DNA of 64,000 nucleotides from Microbacterium sp. NC79 (GTDB taxonomy: Bacteria > Actinomycetota > Actinomycetes > Actinomycetales > Microbacteriaceae). The translations under genes were made by a program, and so were the position numbers. Where the stretch lies: positions 1,674,001-1,738,000 of the forward strand of contig NZ_JAHQYI010000001.1 in the NCBI RefSeq assembly GCF_019061125.1. The letters are read 5' to 3'. Below the pieces are notes generated by a model that did no database searches, was not told the DNA's origin, and saw nothing but the letters and a program-made list of their open reading frames with translations. Positions 19,110 to 27,835 of this stretch are shown here, piece after piece (position 1 is the stretch's first letter; each line of letters starts with the position of its first letter).

Positions 19110-19823
19110 ATGCCTCGTCGTGCCCATGATTTTCGCGGGCTCACCCAGCCGCGTCGATTGATTCTGCTTCGCGCTGTGCATCAAGTCCCCGGACGACGTG
19201 CTGGTGAGTTGGCCTCCGAAACCGGCATCCCGCTCAATACGGTGCGCGATCACTTGCGCGTGCTCGAAGATGAGGGTCTGATTCGCGTCGACACCGTTCA
19301 GGTGGGCACGGCAGGTCGCCCACCAGTGACCTACCACCCCGTCCGCGACGCCGCCGCCCACCCGGTGGCGCATGCACGCATCGAAGGCGCACACGAACGC
19401 GGACGCCTGCTGCGGGCGATCACCCCGGCAGAAGCCTCCCCGCTCGATGAGCCTGCGCAGCGCCAACTTGACGTCCTCTACGAGCACCTCGACGACGCCG
19501 GCCTCGAACCACACATCGACGAAGCATCATTGACGTTTGAACTCGCGCCGTGCCGATACCACGACATGATTGACGAGGATCGCGCACTGGTGTGCGGCGT
19601 GCACGCCCGTCTCGTACAGGACGTGCTCCGCCAGAGCGAAGGACCGCTTGCGCTCCGCAAACTTCAGCCCTTCGTCACCGCGCATCAGTGCCGTGTGATG
19701 CTTACCCGCCGCGCGGACACGGCGGGCCGCGCCGACACGACTCGCACCGCCGGCCCGAGCGTAACCACCGCGACAAACACCTCAGGTCAGCGGGCCACAC
19801 CCGCTCACGACGCAGGGCACTGA
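19110..19823 (+). CDS. HTH regulator with C-terminal Cys triad, beside hmp
   Basis: 237 residues from ATG 19110 (GGAG three bases upstream; the frame extends to 19038 without support). The N-terminal winged helix reads LTQPRRLILLRAVHQVPGRRAGELASETGIP, NTVRDHLRVLEDEGLIRVD. The C-terminal domain has Cys148 (LAPCRYHDMID), Cys162 (LVCGVHARLVQ, 13 residues between them) and Cys194 (AHQCRV), resembling the Fe-S cluster-binding domain of SufR/YfhP-type regulators. I infer an Fe-S cluster sensor that responds to NO and controls the divergent hmp. The Thr/Ala-rich tail is low complexity and overlaps the end of the convergent lipase gene. Confidence 0.82.
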   Translation: MPRRAHDFRGLTQPRRLILLRAVHQVPGRRAGELASETGIPLNTVRDHLRVLEDEGLIRVDTVQVGTAGRPPVTYHPVRDAAAHPVAHARIEGAHERGRLLRAITPAEASPLDEPAQRQLDVLYEHLDDAGLEPHIDEASLTFELAPCRYHDMIDEDRALVCGVHARLVQDVLRQSEGPLALRKLQPFVTAHQCRVMLTRRADTAGRADTTRTAGPSVTTATNTSGQRATPAHDAGH

Positions 19824-21601
19824 GCCACCACAGGCACACCGGCGAATCGATCACCTGTCCACGTCATCAGGTCGCTCATCAACTGTGTGTCGGCAACGAG
19901 CCCCATATGGTCAGCGCCCGGGTACTCGCGGTAATCAATCACCTGCCCGGCATCACACTGATCGGCAACGTAGCCTTCCTGCATCGTCGGTAACACCAGG
20001 GTGTCGGTCAGTCCTTGCGCCAGCAGTACCGGCGCAAGGATCCGCATGCGCGGCACGTTGGCGGTAGCCTGCGCACCCAACGCACCCTTGCCAGGCGACT
20101 GCGCCCAGACGGTTCCGTCAGCGCTCAACGCAGTTGCTAACGACACCAACGTCGCCGGGTCGGTCAAACACCGTGCGTGCATTTCCTGCATCATCAGTTG
20201 CGCACCAGGACGCACGTAGTCCTGCGATTCGACGTTGTCGTACGTCCCGGCGTACGCGGCCAGAGCGAAAGACCCAAAAACGGAACCAATGGGCGCGTCA
20301 GCGATGCCGGTCAACAACACGGGCAGGTCGCTGGCAGGCGCCATTGCGGCCACTCCCACGATGGACAGTTCCGGGGCGTATGTCGAGGCGAGACCACCCG
20401 CCCACAAGCTGGCGTGCCCGCCCTGCGAGTGTCCCCACACGACGGTATCGCCGGCGAGCGATGTGTGCTCAAGCTGGCTGGCAGCACGCACCGCATCAAG
20501 CACTGCTCGTCCTTCGCCTTCACCGATCAGATACGGTTGCACTCCGCTGGTACCGAGACCCGGATAATCCGTCGCGACGATACTCCATCCCGCCGAAAGC
20601 ACAGCGTCAGTGGCAGGCATGCCACCGGCAACAAACGGGTGCGGCAGCAACGAAGGCGCGCAGCCGACCGCGAAGCCGGTCGTGCCGTGTGCCCACGCGA
20701 TGACCGGGCTCGCCTTGGCACCCTTCGGGCTCACAACAAGACCGGAGGCAACGATCACCTCGTCATCCCCATTTGTCGTGGTGTACAAAATCTTCCAGCC
20801 TTCGGAACCATCGGGCACGTCGCGCTCAAATGGTTCCGATGCGAGCAAAATTCCGGGCTCCGCTGGCAGATGTGCGGGCGCATCGTAGAAGGGGCCGGGT
20901 TGGGGCGTGCCGCTCAGCGCGAGGCTACCCACAAGCAGCGCTACCGAGCCGGTGAAGGCGAGGGTTGCGGCGATTGAACCGCGCAAACGTGCACCCCGAC
21001 TGCGCGCGACGGCGGCACCGCCGGAGCCTGGGGTGTTGCGAATTCGGCCTCGCCAGGCACGCATGAGTAGCGAAGCACCAAAAAGCACCAGCTGCACACC
21101 GAAGATGGCAGCGACAACGAAAACCGTGGCATCCGGCCAGGCCAGAGCCGTGATCGCGAGCAGGATCGCGGCGATACCGGAGACGACGCTGGCGAAGCGT
21201 TCTGGGCGACTCCCCCGCACGGCCTGCACGATTCTACTGACACCGGTGATCGCGAGCGAGGCGGCCACCAGCGCGACCAGCATGGTGATCGTCAGCCCCG
21301 GCCAAAAGAGGACGAGGGCGGCGACCACGAACCAGGCAACGCCGCGCACAACGCGCGCCCACAGCGGGCCCGCAGACACCACCTCGGCGACAGCCGCGAG
21401 GAGTAAGGCACCGACGAGCACAACGATGAGCACGCCCCACGACAGGAACGGGCGAAACATCACGTAGAGGCCCGCAAGAACGCAGACCACACCCAGCACG
21501 GCCCCGAGCCAGCGTGGTGGTGTCGGGAGCCGTCGATAGGTCGTTCGTAGCCAGGTAAATACTCCCGCGCGCGGTTGGGCGGAGGTCGGATCGGACGTCA
21601 C
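19805..21601 (-). CDS. HdeD-like membrane domain fused to secretory-lipase-type hydrolase
   Basis: 598 residues from GTG 21601. Residues 30-185 hold about six transmembrane helices of the HdeD/DUF308 type (LGVVCVLAGLYVMFRPFLSW, ITALAWPDATVFVVAAIFG). A further helix lies at 208-230. The C-terminal 360 residues form an alpha/beta hydrolase of the LIP secretory-lipase family: IAWAHGTTGFAVGCAP, nucleophile elbow VVWGHSQGGHAS (Ser392), and YPGADHMGLV with the likely catalytic His. The hydrolase should face outside the membrane. The substrate is probably an ester or triglyceride, but this is not shown by sequence. Confidence 0.85.
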   Translation of the reverse strand: MTSDPTSAQPRAGVFTWLRTTYRRLPTPPRWLGAVLGVVCVLAGLYVMFRPFLSWGVLIVVLVGALLLAAVAEVVSAGPLWARVVRGVAWFVVAALVLFWPGLTITMLVALVAASLAITGVSRIVQAVRGSRPERFASVVSGIAAILLAITALAWPDATVFVVAAIFGVQLVLFGASLLMRAWRGRIRNTPGSGGAAVARSRGARLRGSIAATLAFTGSVALLVGSLALSGTPQPGPFYDAPAHLPAEPGILLASEPFERDVPDGSEGWKILYTTTNGDDEVIVASGLVVSPKGAKASPVIAWAHGTTGFAVGCAPSLLPHPFVAGGMPATDAVLSAGWSIVATDYPGLGTSGVQPYLIGEGEGRAVLDAVRAASQLEHTSLAGDTVVWGHSQGGHASLWAGGLASTYAPELSIVGVAAMAPASDLPVLLTGIADAPIGSVFGSFALAAYAGTYDNVESQDYVRPGAQLMMQEMHARCLTDPATLVSLATALSADGTVWAQSPGKGALGAQATANVPRMRILAPVLLAQGLTDTLVLPTMQEGYVADQCDAGQVIDYREYPGADHMGLVADTQLMSDLMTWTGDRFAGVPVVAQCPAS

Positions 21602-21723
21602 GTCACACTCGTTTCGCGGGGGCGGGCAGCTGAGGCGAGCCTAGCGGTCTCGAGGTCGTACCCGCCATCCAGAATTCGCCGAGATCCACGCACCTGCCTT
21701 CTCGATGGGTGGTTTGTGCCCCG

Positions 21724-22326
21724 CTAACTCGCGGAGGTGTTGTCTGCCGCGAGCGCAGATACGGCGTGCGCGGCGGCTGCCACAACCTGTTCGGCGAGGG
21801 CATCATCGCGGTCGACAAGCCACGTCATCGTGAGGCCATCGGTCAGTGTGATGAGCAGACGCGCAACGGTCGGCAGCGGAACCAGCCAGTGCGTTCCGGT
21901 TGCCTGCGCGCCGATATCGAGTGCGTTCATCACCATGCCGGTATAGGCGGTGTACTGGTCTCGTGCGAGATCGCTCTTATCCCGAATCGCGTATTGCGTG
22001 AGTTCGAGCATGGCTTGCTCGTGCGCGGGGTCAGACTGCAGATGGTGAAGGTATCCGAGCAGCCCATCGTGGAGCAGCTCGGTGAGTGTCTTACCCGCCA
22101 CGTCCTTGGGTGCGATGGCGCGTTCTTCGAGAGCGATCACCTCACTGATCAACACCTCAAGCAGGTCATCGCGGGACGCGAACGCGTAATGAAAACTCGC
22201 CAGCGACATCCCCGCCTCCGCGACGATCGCACGAGTCGATGCCGCCGCGAGCCCCCGCGAAGCAACCACGCGCATCGCGGCTGCCAGCAACGCACGACGA
22301 CGCTCGTCAACCGGTGTGTGCGCCAT
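21724..22326 (-). CDS. TetR-family transcriptional regulator
   Basis: 200 residues. The N-terminal TetR helix-turn-helix is clear (RRRALLAAAMRVVASRGLAAASTRAIVAEAGMS, then LASFHYAFASRDDLLEVLI). The C-terminal half is helical and ligand-binding, BetI-like. GGGGGAG precedes the ATG. A palindrome upstream of its promoter nearly matches the one in the sulfatase/GH1/FGE divergent promoter, so it probably represses itself and that cluster. The ligand is unknown. Confidence 0.9.
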   Translation of the reverse strand: MAHTPVDERRRALLAAAMRVVASRGLAAASTRAIVAEAGMSLASFHYAFASRDDLLEVLISEVIALEERAIAPKDVAGKTLTELLHDGLLGYLHHLQSDPAHEQAMLELTQYAIRDKSDLARDQYTAYTGMVMNALDIGAQATGTHWLVPLPTVARLLITLTDGLTMTWLVDRDDALAEQVVAAAAHAVSALAADNTSAS

Positions 22327-22363
22327 GCGCTCCCCCTCGACATCGTCGCCGTGCAGTGGCTAA

Positions 22364-22394
22364 ACACTAGCTCAACTGGGGCGATCGTCCCACT
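22364..22394 (-). promoter_or_regulatory. tetR promoter with operator-like palindrome
   Basis: Read on the minus strand: AGTGGGACGATCGCCCCAGT (22394-22375), five bases, then the -10 box TAGTGT (22369-22364). The operator covers the -35 position. It shares 16 of 20 bases with the palindrome at 29305-29324, which is also five bases from a TAGxxT box. Autoregulation of tetR is inferred. Confidence 0.65.
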
Positions 22395-22424
22395 ACCCAG
22401 CGATGGGCAGACGTGGAAAGGGCG

Positions 22425-22940
22425 CTAATGCGTCACGATCGTCTTGGCAATGATGATGATGAGCCCGAATGACGCGGTCGCGAATGCGCCGACGATGCGC
22501 CAGAGCCAGCTCACACCGAGCCGGCTATAGGCGACGAATCCCAGTAGGGCCAGCACTCCGACGCATGACCACAGCGCAACCCACGTGGCGGTCGTGTCAT
22601 CGAATACGCCAAAGACGCCGAGGAGCAGTGCGATTCCCGGAACCACGACGGCGAGCAACATGCCGCGCGCCTTGCCGATGGCGTGACGGATGACAGCACC
22701 GAGGTGGGCTGGCTGACCATCGTCGTCGCGGCGCCCGTGGCGGGCGACAACGCCGGAATAGACGTGCGCGAGCCAGAACACGATCACCGTGACCGAAACG
22801 AAGATGAGGATCTTGAAGGATGGCGCATGCACCCCACCGGCCGCAGCCACCAGACCGGAGACCAGAATGAGTCCGTAGACCCCTTCCTCGGTCGAGATCT
22901 GTTGAAAGAAGCGGCGTACTCCCGTCGACGATGCATCCAT
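22425..22940 (-). CDS. Small integral membrane protein, unknown
   Basis: 171 residues with four hydrophobic segments (GVYGLILVSGLVAAAG, ILIFVSVTVIVFWLAHVYSG, GMLLAVVVPGIALLLGVFG, and the C-terminal IVGAFATASFGLIIIIAKTI). A charged loop after helix 2 reads ARHGRRDDDG. I do not recognise a family-defining motif. It lies upstream of tetR on the same strand with about 98 bp between them, and the tetR operator sits in that gap, so tetR probably has its own promoter. Confidence 0.78.
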   Translation of the reverse strand: MDASSTGVRRFFQQISTEEGVYGLILVSGLVAAAGGVHAPSFKILIFVSVTVIVFWLAHVYSGVVARHGRRDDDGQPAHLGAVIRHAIGKARGMLLAVVVPGIALLLGVFGVFDDTTATWVALWSCVGVLALLGFVAYSRLGVSWLWRIVGAFATASFGLIIIIAKTIVTH

Positions 22941-23160
22941 GATCCCAGCCTATGCATTTCGATACCCCGTCAGTGACATCATCCGAGTGGGTGATGGCAC
23001 ATTCACTGACCTTCGCGATGATGTGCTTGGACCCGTGTGATGAACTCATATCAGGGTCGAGAATCTCTGAAAGGAACATCGTGAAGCGCGGCGATTGTGA
23101 CCCTGGCAGGTGTTCTCGTGTTGCCGCGGCGCCGATCACCGCGCCTGGTTGAATGACATC

Positions 23161-24783
23161 ATGACTCTTGCGGAACCCGCCACCCCGTCGCGTACATCTC
23201 GCCGCTATGCCGAGGCCGAGTCGTCCCAGCACTCGGCGCTATCTGCCGACGATGTCACGGGCCCCAATCCGGCAGCGGCCGCAGGCTCGCTTGCGACGGA
23301 GCAGTATCGCATTGACCTTGAGCGAATCCGCTTTTCGCCCTACTTCGGCAGGCTCTCTGACGTCACGCAGGTGGTTCCGCTCTCTGGCGTCGGCCCGATG
23401 GCACACAACCGCCTCACCCACTCGCTCAAGGTGAGTGCTGTCGCCAGGGTGATTGCCGCCAACCTTGCGGGGGCAGCCGCGCGTCACCGCGCATATGTGC
23501 GTGGCGAACGCACAGACGACGATGCCACCGGTGCCACGATTGAGGCGCTCGGCGGGTGCGACACGATTGTCGCGCAGGGCGCCGCCCACGCGCATGATCT
23601 CGGTCACCCGCCGTTTGGCCATCTCGGTGAGCGGGTGCTTGATCGGATCGCGCGGGATCGACTGGGACTGCTGGAGGGGTTCGAAGGCAACGCCCAATCA
23701 TTCCGTATCCTGGTGCAGCTCGACACGCTGGGGCGTAATTTTCCTGGCCTCAACCTAACCGCGAGCACGCGAGCTGCCACACTCAAATATCCGTGGACGC
23801 GTGGCGAATGGATCGGTGTGACCACCGCCGAACTCGCCGTTTCTGACCGCCGTCGTGGCGTGGGGGCAGACCCCATCGCCGGTGCAGGAAAGTTCTCAGC
23901 GTATGCGCTCGACGCGCCACAAATGGAGCAGGCGTTACGTGCATTCCCGACAATCGCTCGCGGCCAACAGACGGTCGAATGTGCCGTGATGGATCTCGCC
24001 GATGACATCGCGTACGCGGTGCATGATCTCGATGAATTCGCGCGCGGTGGAGTGTTGCAAAAGGCCGAAGTTGCGGCCGAGTTTCTGGCTTGGCTGTCGG
24101 CTGCCAGCGCATTCGCCACAATGGACGCCGCCGAACTTGCCGCGACGCGGCGGGCGCCTGGCACTGCGCTTGAGCTGCTGTGGCGACGCGCGTCGATGAA
24201 GGACGCATGGATCGCCGACCGCGACGCGTTTGCGGAGGCCGTGCAGCGGGTGAGCGAGAGCATCAATGGCTCATTGCTTGCGGCGGCATATGACGGCGGC
24301 ATCGACAGTGAACGGGCTGTCTCGGGATTCACCCGCCGCTGGATCGAGCACCTTCGCACCTCGGTTGTCGTTGAGCGCGACCCCCATGTGCGTAGCGGTC
24401 ACGTGCGTCTAAACCAGCGGGCCTGGCACGAGGTCATTGTGTTGAAGTTCGTGCACGCCCACTTTGTGTTGGAACGACCAGAACTCGCGCTGCCGCAGCG
24501 TGGGCAAGCCCGGATCGTCACCGATCTGACGCTCGGCTATGACGCCTGGTTGACTGCCCCAGACGATGCGCCTCGTGCGCCACGCCGGTTGCAGGAGTGG
24601 GTGGAGGAGGTTACCGACAACACCTTCGTGATGCGCGACGAACGCCCAGACGCCATCCTCGGCGACGCGAGCGACGCAGCCCTGCGCCGCCAGTCCCGCG
24701 GACGGGCGATCGTGGACTATGTGTCTTCGCTCAGCGACCAGCAGGCCATCGCGACTCACCGCACAATGACGGGCCTCACCTGA
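23161..24783 (+). CDS. dgt: Deoxyguanosinetriphosphate triphosphohydrolase-like protein
   Basis: An HD-domain dNTPase that releases triphosphate from dGTP or related dNTPs. The protein has 540 residues. The order of metal ligands is intact: HNRLTHSLKVSAVARVI (His), GAAHAHDLGHPPFGHLGE (HD), ECAVMDLADDIAYAVHDLDE (Asp). FEGNAQSFRIL is a family signature. ATG 23161 is chosen by similarity; no ribosome binding site is clear, and in-frame TTG 23149 is possible. The 220 bp upstream (22941-23160) hold no convincing gene. Confidence 0.93.
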   Translation: MTLAEPATPSRTSRRYAEAESSQHSALSADDVTGPNPAAAAGSLATEQYRIDLERIRFSPYFGRLSDVTQVVPLSGVGPMAHNRLTHSLKVSAVARVIAANLAGAAARHRAYVRGERTDDDATGATIEALGGCDTIVAQGAAHAHDLGHPPFGHLGERVLDRIARDRLGLLEGFEGNAQSFRILVQLDTLGRNFPGLNLTASTRAATLKYPWTRGEWIGVTTAELAVSDRRRGVGADPIAGAGKFSAYALDAPQMEQALRAFPTIARGQQTVECAVMDLADDIAYAVHDLDEFARGGVLQKAEVAAEFLAWLSAASAFATMDAAELAATRRAPGTALELLWRRASMKDAWIADRDAFAEAVQRVSESINGSLLAAAYDGGIDSERAVSGFTRRWIEHLRTSVVVERDPHVRSGHVRLNQRAWHEVIVLKFVHAHFVLERPELALPQRGQARIVTDLTLGYDAWLTAPDDAPRAPRRLQEWVEEVTDNTFVMRDERPDAILGDASDAALRRQSRGRAIVDYVSSLSDQQAIATHRTMTGLT

Positions 24784-24795
24784 ATCGACGCGACG

Positions 24796-26589
24796 TCAGC
24801 GATGGCTCGCCGCGGTGTCTGGCTCCCGCCCATCGAGGAGTCCGGCAATGGCGTGGATCGCGGCGGGCGGAACCATGCCGACCGTGACGGTCGCAATATC
24901 CAGCAGCGTCATCTGTAGCGCCTCGGCCGGGAGCGGGCCATCGACAATCTCACCGAGAACACCGCGCAACACTTCCCGCGATGTCGGATCATCGAGCAGC
25001 TCGCGCACGCTGCGCGTTGCAACGGCAGAGCCGACGAAGTCGTTGGGGTCGAGGGTCTCCGTGTCGGTCGCCGCTGGCTGACGTCCGAGTACGAGGTGCG
25101 CGTTTGTGACGGTGCCCGCCTGCGGAAGCCCGAGTCGAACGTATTGCTCGGCTGGCGCGTCGGCTTGCCGCATCGCTGCAACAAGAAGCTCTGCCATGCG
25201 CATCTCCAGCGCGTCATCCACAAGCGGATGACGCTGCTCCGGGTCAGTCTGCAGGTCAAAAAGAAGGGTACCGAAGGCCGCAGGGTTGGTGGGTGCGAGC
25301 GCCGGAACCCTCAGTACGGGTGCGCCCTTCGTGAAGCTGAGCGGCGGAACCAGTTGCGCTGCTTCCAAAAGCTCGACAGGCATACGCCCACGCATCGTGG
25401 TCGGCATGAGCGTGTATTCCACCAGCGGCTGGTTATCTGGCGTGACGGCAGCACGCATGTACACATATCGACCGTCAGTAATGTTCGCGTGGCCGCCGTG
25501 GATTCCAAACAGTGCCGTCTCCCGGATCGGCCGAGAATCGGCGATCACCGAAGCCAGCGATTCACCCTGCATATCGGGCGTCGTCTGGAGGCCGAAAAGG
25601 TCAAGCAGGGTGGGCCCGAGATCGACGGTTTGCACGACCTGATCGCGGCGCTCCCCCGCAACGCCCGATCGCGGATCCCAAATGAACAGCGGAATGTGAA
25701 TGGTCTCGTCGTAGAACGGCGGCACATTCTTTCCCAGCCAATCGTGCTCACCGAGAAGGAGGCCGTGATCAGTGCACACGATGAGCATCGTGTCATCCCA
25801 CATGCTGTGCGCATCCATCATGTCGAGCACTCGACCGAGCGACGCATCACACATCGAAAGGAGGGCCGAGTATCGTGCGCGCAGGTGCGCAAGCTCTTCT
25901 GCCGACTCGGTGACTTCTTTGTAGTCGGGCCAATCAAAGTCGCGTCCGCCGGGTGGGGCAACATCGGAATACAGCTGGTGATATTTCTCGTAGCTGAAGA
26001 ACGGCTCGTGCGGATCGAACGTTTCGATCTGCACCATCCAGTGATCTTCAGCGAGGTTCGTTTCGATGAAGTTCAGCCCCGCATCAAATGTCTTCGTTTG
26101 CGGATGATCTGCTTCGTCTGCGAGGTATTGACGGTTGATAACATCTTGCCTGCGTAGGTCGCGGTTGCTTGCGTAGGGTGTGACGTTTGTCATATCGGGG
26201 TCGGCAACCTGCCCCTTCCATTCGTCACCCTCCTGGCCGCGGAACAGCTCAAACGTGCGAAAACGTGGATGATACGTCGCCCCGCCATCAAGCCAGTAGT
26301 GCTGATGATCCGTCACCAGGTGCGTGTACACGCCCGCCTCAGTCAGCATCTGCGGAATCGAGTCATCAAATGGTTCCAACGGCCCCCAACCGCGGTGCAG
26401 AAAGTTGTGGCGCGCCGTGTGCATCTCGCGGCGCGCGGGCATGCAGGGCATGGAACCGCCATAGCAGTTGTCGAATTGCACCGACCTGCTCGCGAGTCGT
26501 TCGAAGTTGGGTGCGTGAATACCCTCGGCTCCATACGGCGGCAGAAACTTTCGGTTCAGGGTGTCGAACATCACGACGATGGCTTTCAC
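24796..26589 (-). CDS. Type I sulfatase, cytoplasmic
   Basis: 597 residues, alkaline-phosphatase-superfamily sulfatase. The maturation motif CMPAR (Cys49-Arg53, CxPxR) is to be converted to formylglycine. Metal ligands are visible in MFDTLNRKF, and in VCTDHGLLLGEHDWLGKN. No signal peptide is present, so it acts on an imported substrate. It starts seven bases after the MFS gene stops and lies at the end of a GH1-MFS-sulfatase operon. The matching formylglycine-generating enzyme is encoded divergently. Substrate unknown; a sulfated sugar or sugar conjugate is likely. Confidence 0.93.
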   Translation of the reverse strand: MKAIVVMFDTLNRKFLPPYGAEGIHAPNFERLASRSVQFDNCYGGSMPCMPARREMHTARHNFLHRGWGPLEPFDDSIPQMLTEAGVYTHLVTDHQHYWLDGGATYHPRFRTFELFRGQEGDEWKGQVADPDMTNVTPYASNRDLRRQDVINRQYLADEADHPQTKTFDAGLNFIETNLAEDHWMVQIETFDPHEPFFSYEKYHQLYSDVAPPGGRDFDWPDYKEVTESAEELAHLRARYSALLSMCDASLGRVLDMMDAHSMWDDTMLIVCTDHGLLLGEHDWLGKNVPPFYDETIHIPLFIWDPRSGVAGERRDQVVQTVDLGPTLLDLFGLQTTPDMQGESLASVIADSRPIRETALFGIHGGHANITDGRYVYMRAAVTPDNQPLVEYTLMPTTMRGRMPVELLEAAQLVPPLSFTKGAPVLRVPALAPTNPAAFGTLLFDLQTDPEQRHPLVDDALEMRMAELLVAAMRQADAPAEQYVRLGLPQAGTVTNAHLVLGRQPAATDTETLDPNDFVGSAVATRSVRELLDDPTSREVLRGVLGEIVDGPLPAEALQMTLLDIATVTVGMVPPAAIHAIAGLLDGREPDTAASHR

Positions 26590-26596
26590 GCTTCGT

Positions 26597-27826
26597 TCAC
26601 CTCACTGATCGCACGCGGAAGACGACAAGGCCACCAATAATCATGATGACAGCGGCCACGATGTAGAGCTCGGTGTACCCGGCGACCGTCAGCACCGCCC
26701 AGCCGACCAGCGGCGCGATCGGAAGGTGCTGGGCCGAATTCACAATGCCAAGATCTCGAGCGCGGGTTTCTGAATCAGGCAAGACGTCGGTGAGCAGCGC
26801 CTGATCCACCGACAGGAACATGCCATAACCGACGCCGAGGAGAACGGCTGCGACGATACTGGCGTCCCACGTGGGCACGAAGGCCAGGAGCAACGCGGCC
26901 GCTGCCTGCAGCCCGGCACACAGTGCGATGAACACCCGACGAGCGCGGAAGCGGTCCGTCAGCACTCCCCCGAGCCACGAGGCAATCGCGCAGCCACCGA
27001 GGTAGAAGAGGATCAGGATCATGAGCGATCCGTCGGGGTCAGGCAGCAACAGGACGTCGGCGAGGAAGAAGAGCAGATATGTCGTACCAACGAGGTTTCC
27101 GGCGTTGATCAGAACGCGGGAGAGCCCAGCCCAGCCCAGGTCGCCGTAACCGGCCCAGGAGGCGCGGCGCCACAGGCTGCGGCGCGCACGGGCTGGCTTG
27201 TCTTGCGGCGCGGGTTCTGGAAACGCAAGCAAGAACGGGAGCGGTGTCAGCAACGCAAGCACCGCGATCACCAGCCAACTGGTTCCGACATCTGTCACCA
27301 ACTCGGTGACGATGATCATGCCAAGTGCCAGCGCAAAAACCTGCGGAACGCCCATCGCGGCCGACGCGCGCCCGCGTTGAGCTTCTGGCACCTGATCGGC
27401 GATGATCGCAGACAGCGCCACGAGCACGGCTGCTTCGCCCAGGGCGACGAGACCGAGCAGTACCGCAGCGCCTGCCCACGACGTCTGCTGACCGACGAAG
27501 GCGAATGGTGCCGTCGCCACGATCAGACCACCAAGCGCCCACGTGCGGCGACGACCAAAACGGGTACGAGTGCGGTCGCAGAGCCAGCCGATGAGCGGAA
27601 CACCGACCACGATCACGAGCGCCATCTCCGTGATGAGGAAGGAGCCGATCGCCACCTTCTCGGCCGGATCGATGACGCTGGCGAGCTTCACGACCATGAA
27701 CTGGCCGGGCAGCATCACCAGAAGCCAGAATCCAAACCAGGCGAGCGCGAACAGCAGGAGCCACGTGCGGCTCACCGGCTCACGGCTTGCGACTTCGGGG
27801 GCGGGTGCAGCCGATTCCAGAGTCAT
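26597..27826 (-). CDS. MFS transporter of the sulfatase/GH1 operon
   Basis: 409 residues with twelve predicted helices. The loop 2-3 signature is present (GWLCDRTRTRFGRRRTWALGG) and its repeat in the second half (GGVLTDRFRARRVFIALCAG). The pattern is close to the glycoside/pentoside/sugar MFS group. It starts nine bases after the GH1 stop and ends seven bases before the sulfatase start, so it most probably imports the sulfated glycoside that the two enzymes degrade. Confidence 0.9.
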   Translation of the reverse strand: MTLESAAPAPEVASREPVSRTWLLLFALAWFGFWLLVMLPGQFMVVKLASVIDPAEKVAIGSFLITEMALVIVVGVPLIGWLCDRTRTRFGRRRTWALGGLIVATAPFAFVGQQTSWAGAAVLLGLVALGEAAVLVALSAIIADQVPEAQRGRASAAMGVPQVFALALGMIIVTELVTDVGTSWLVIAVLALLTPLPFLLAFPEPAPQDKPARARRSLWRRASWAGYGDLGWAGLSRVLINAGNLVGTTYLLFFLADVLLLPDPDGSLMILILFYLGGCAIASWLGGVLTDRFRARRVFIALCAGLQAAAALLLAFVPTWDASIVAAVLLGVGYGMFLSVDQALLTDVLPDSETRARDLGIVNSAQHLPIAPLVGWAVLTVAGYTELYIVAAVIMIIGGLVVFRVRSVR

Positions 27827-27835
27827 GATCGCCCC

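Noticed and set aside
21603..21818. Small minus-strand frame of 71 codons at the end of tetR
   Set aside because: Overlaps tetR in another frame, Pro/Arg-rich, no ribosome binding site.
22952..23152. Small plus-strand frame of 66 codons before dgt
   Set aside because: No ribosome binding site, composition not protein-like; may be leader sequence only.
26860..26880. GTCCCACGTGGGCAC inside the MFS gene as a further copy of the TetR operator
   Set aside because: The half-sites are in the opposite arrangement with different spacing and lie in coding sequence.
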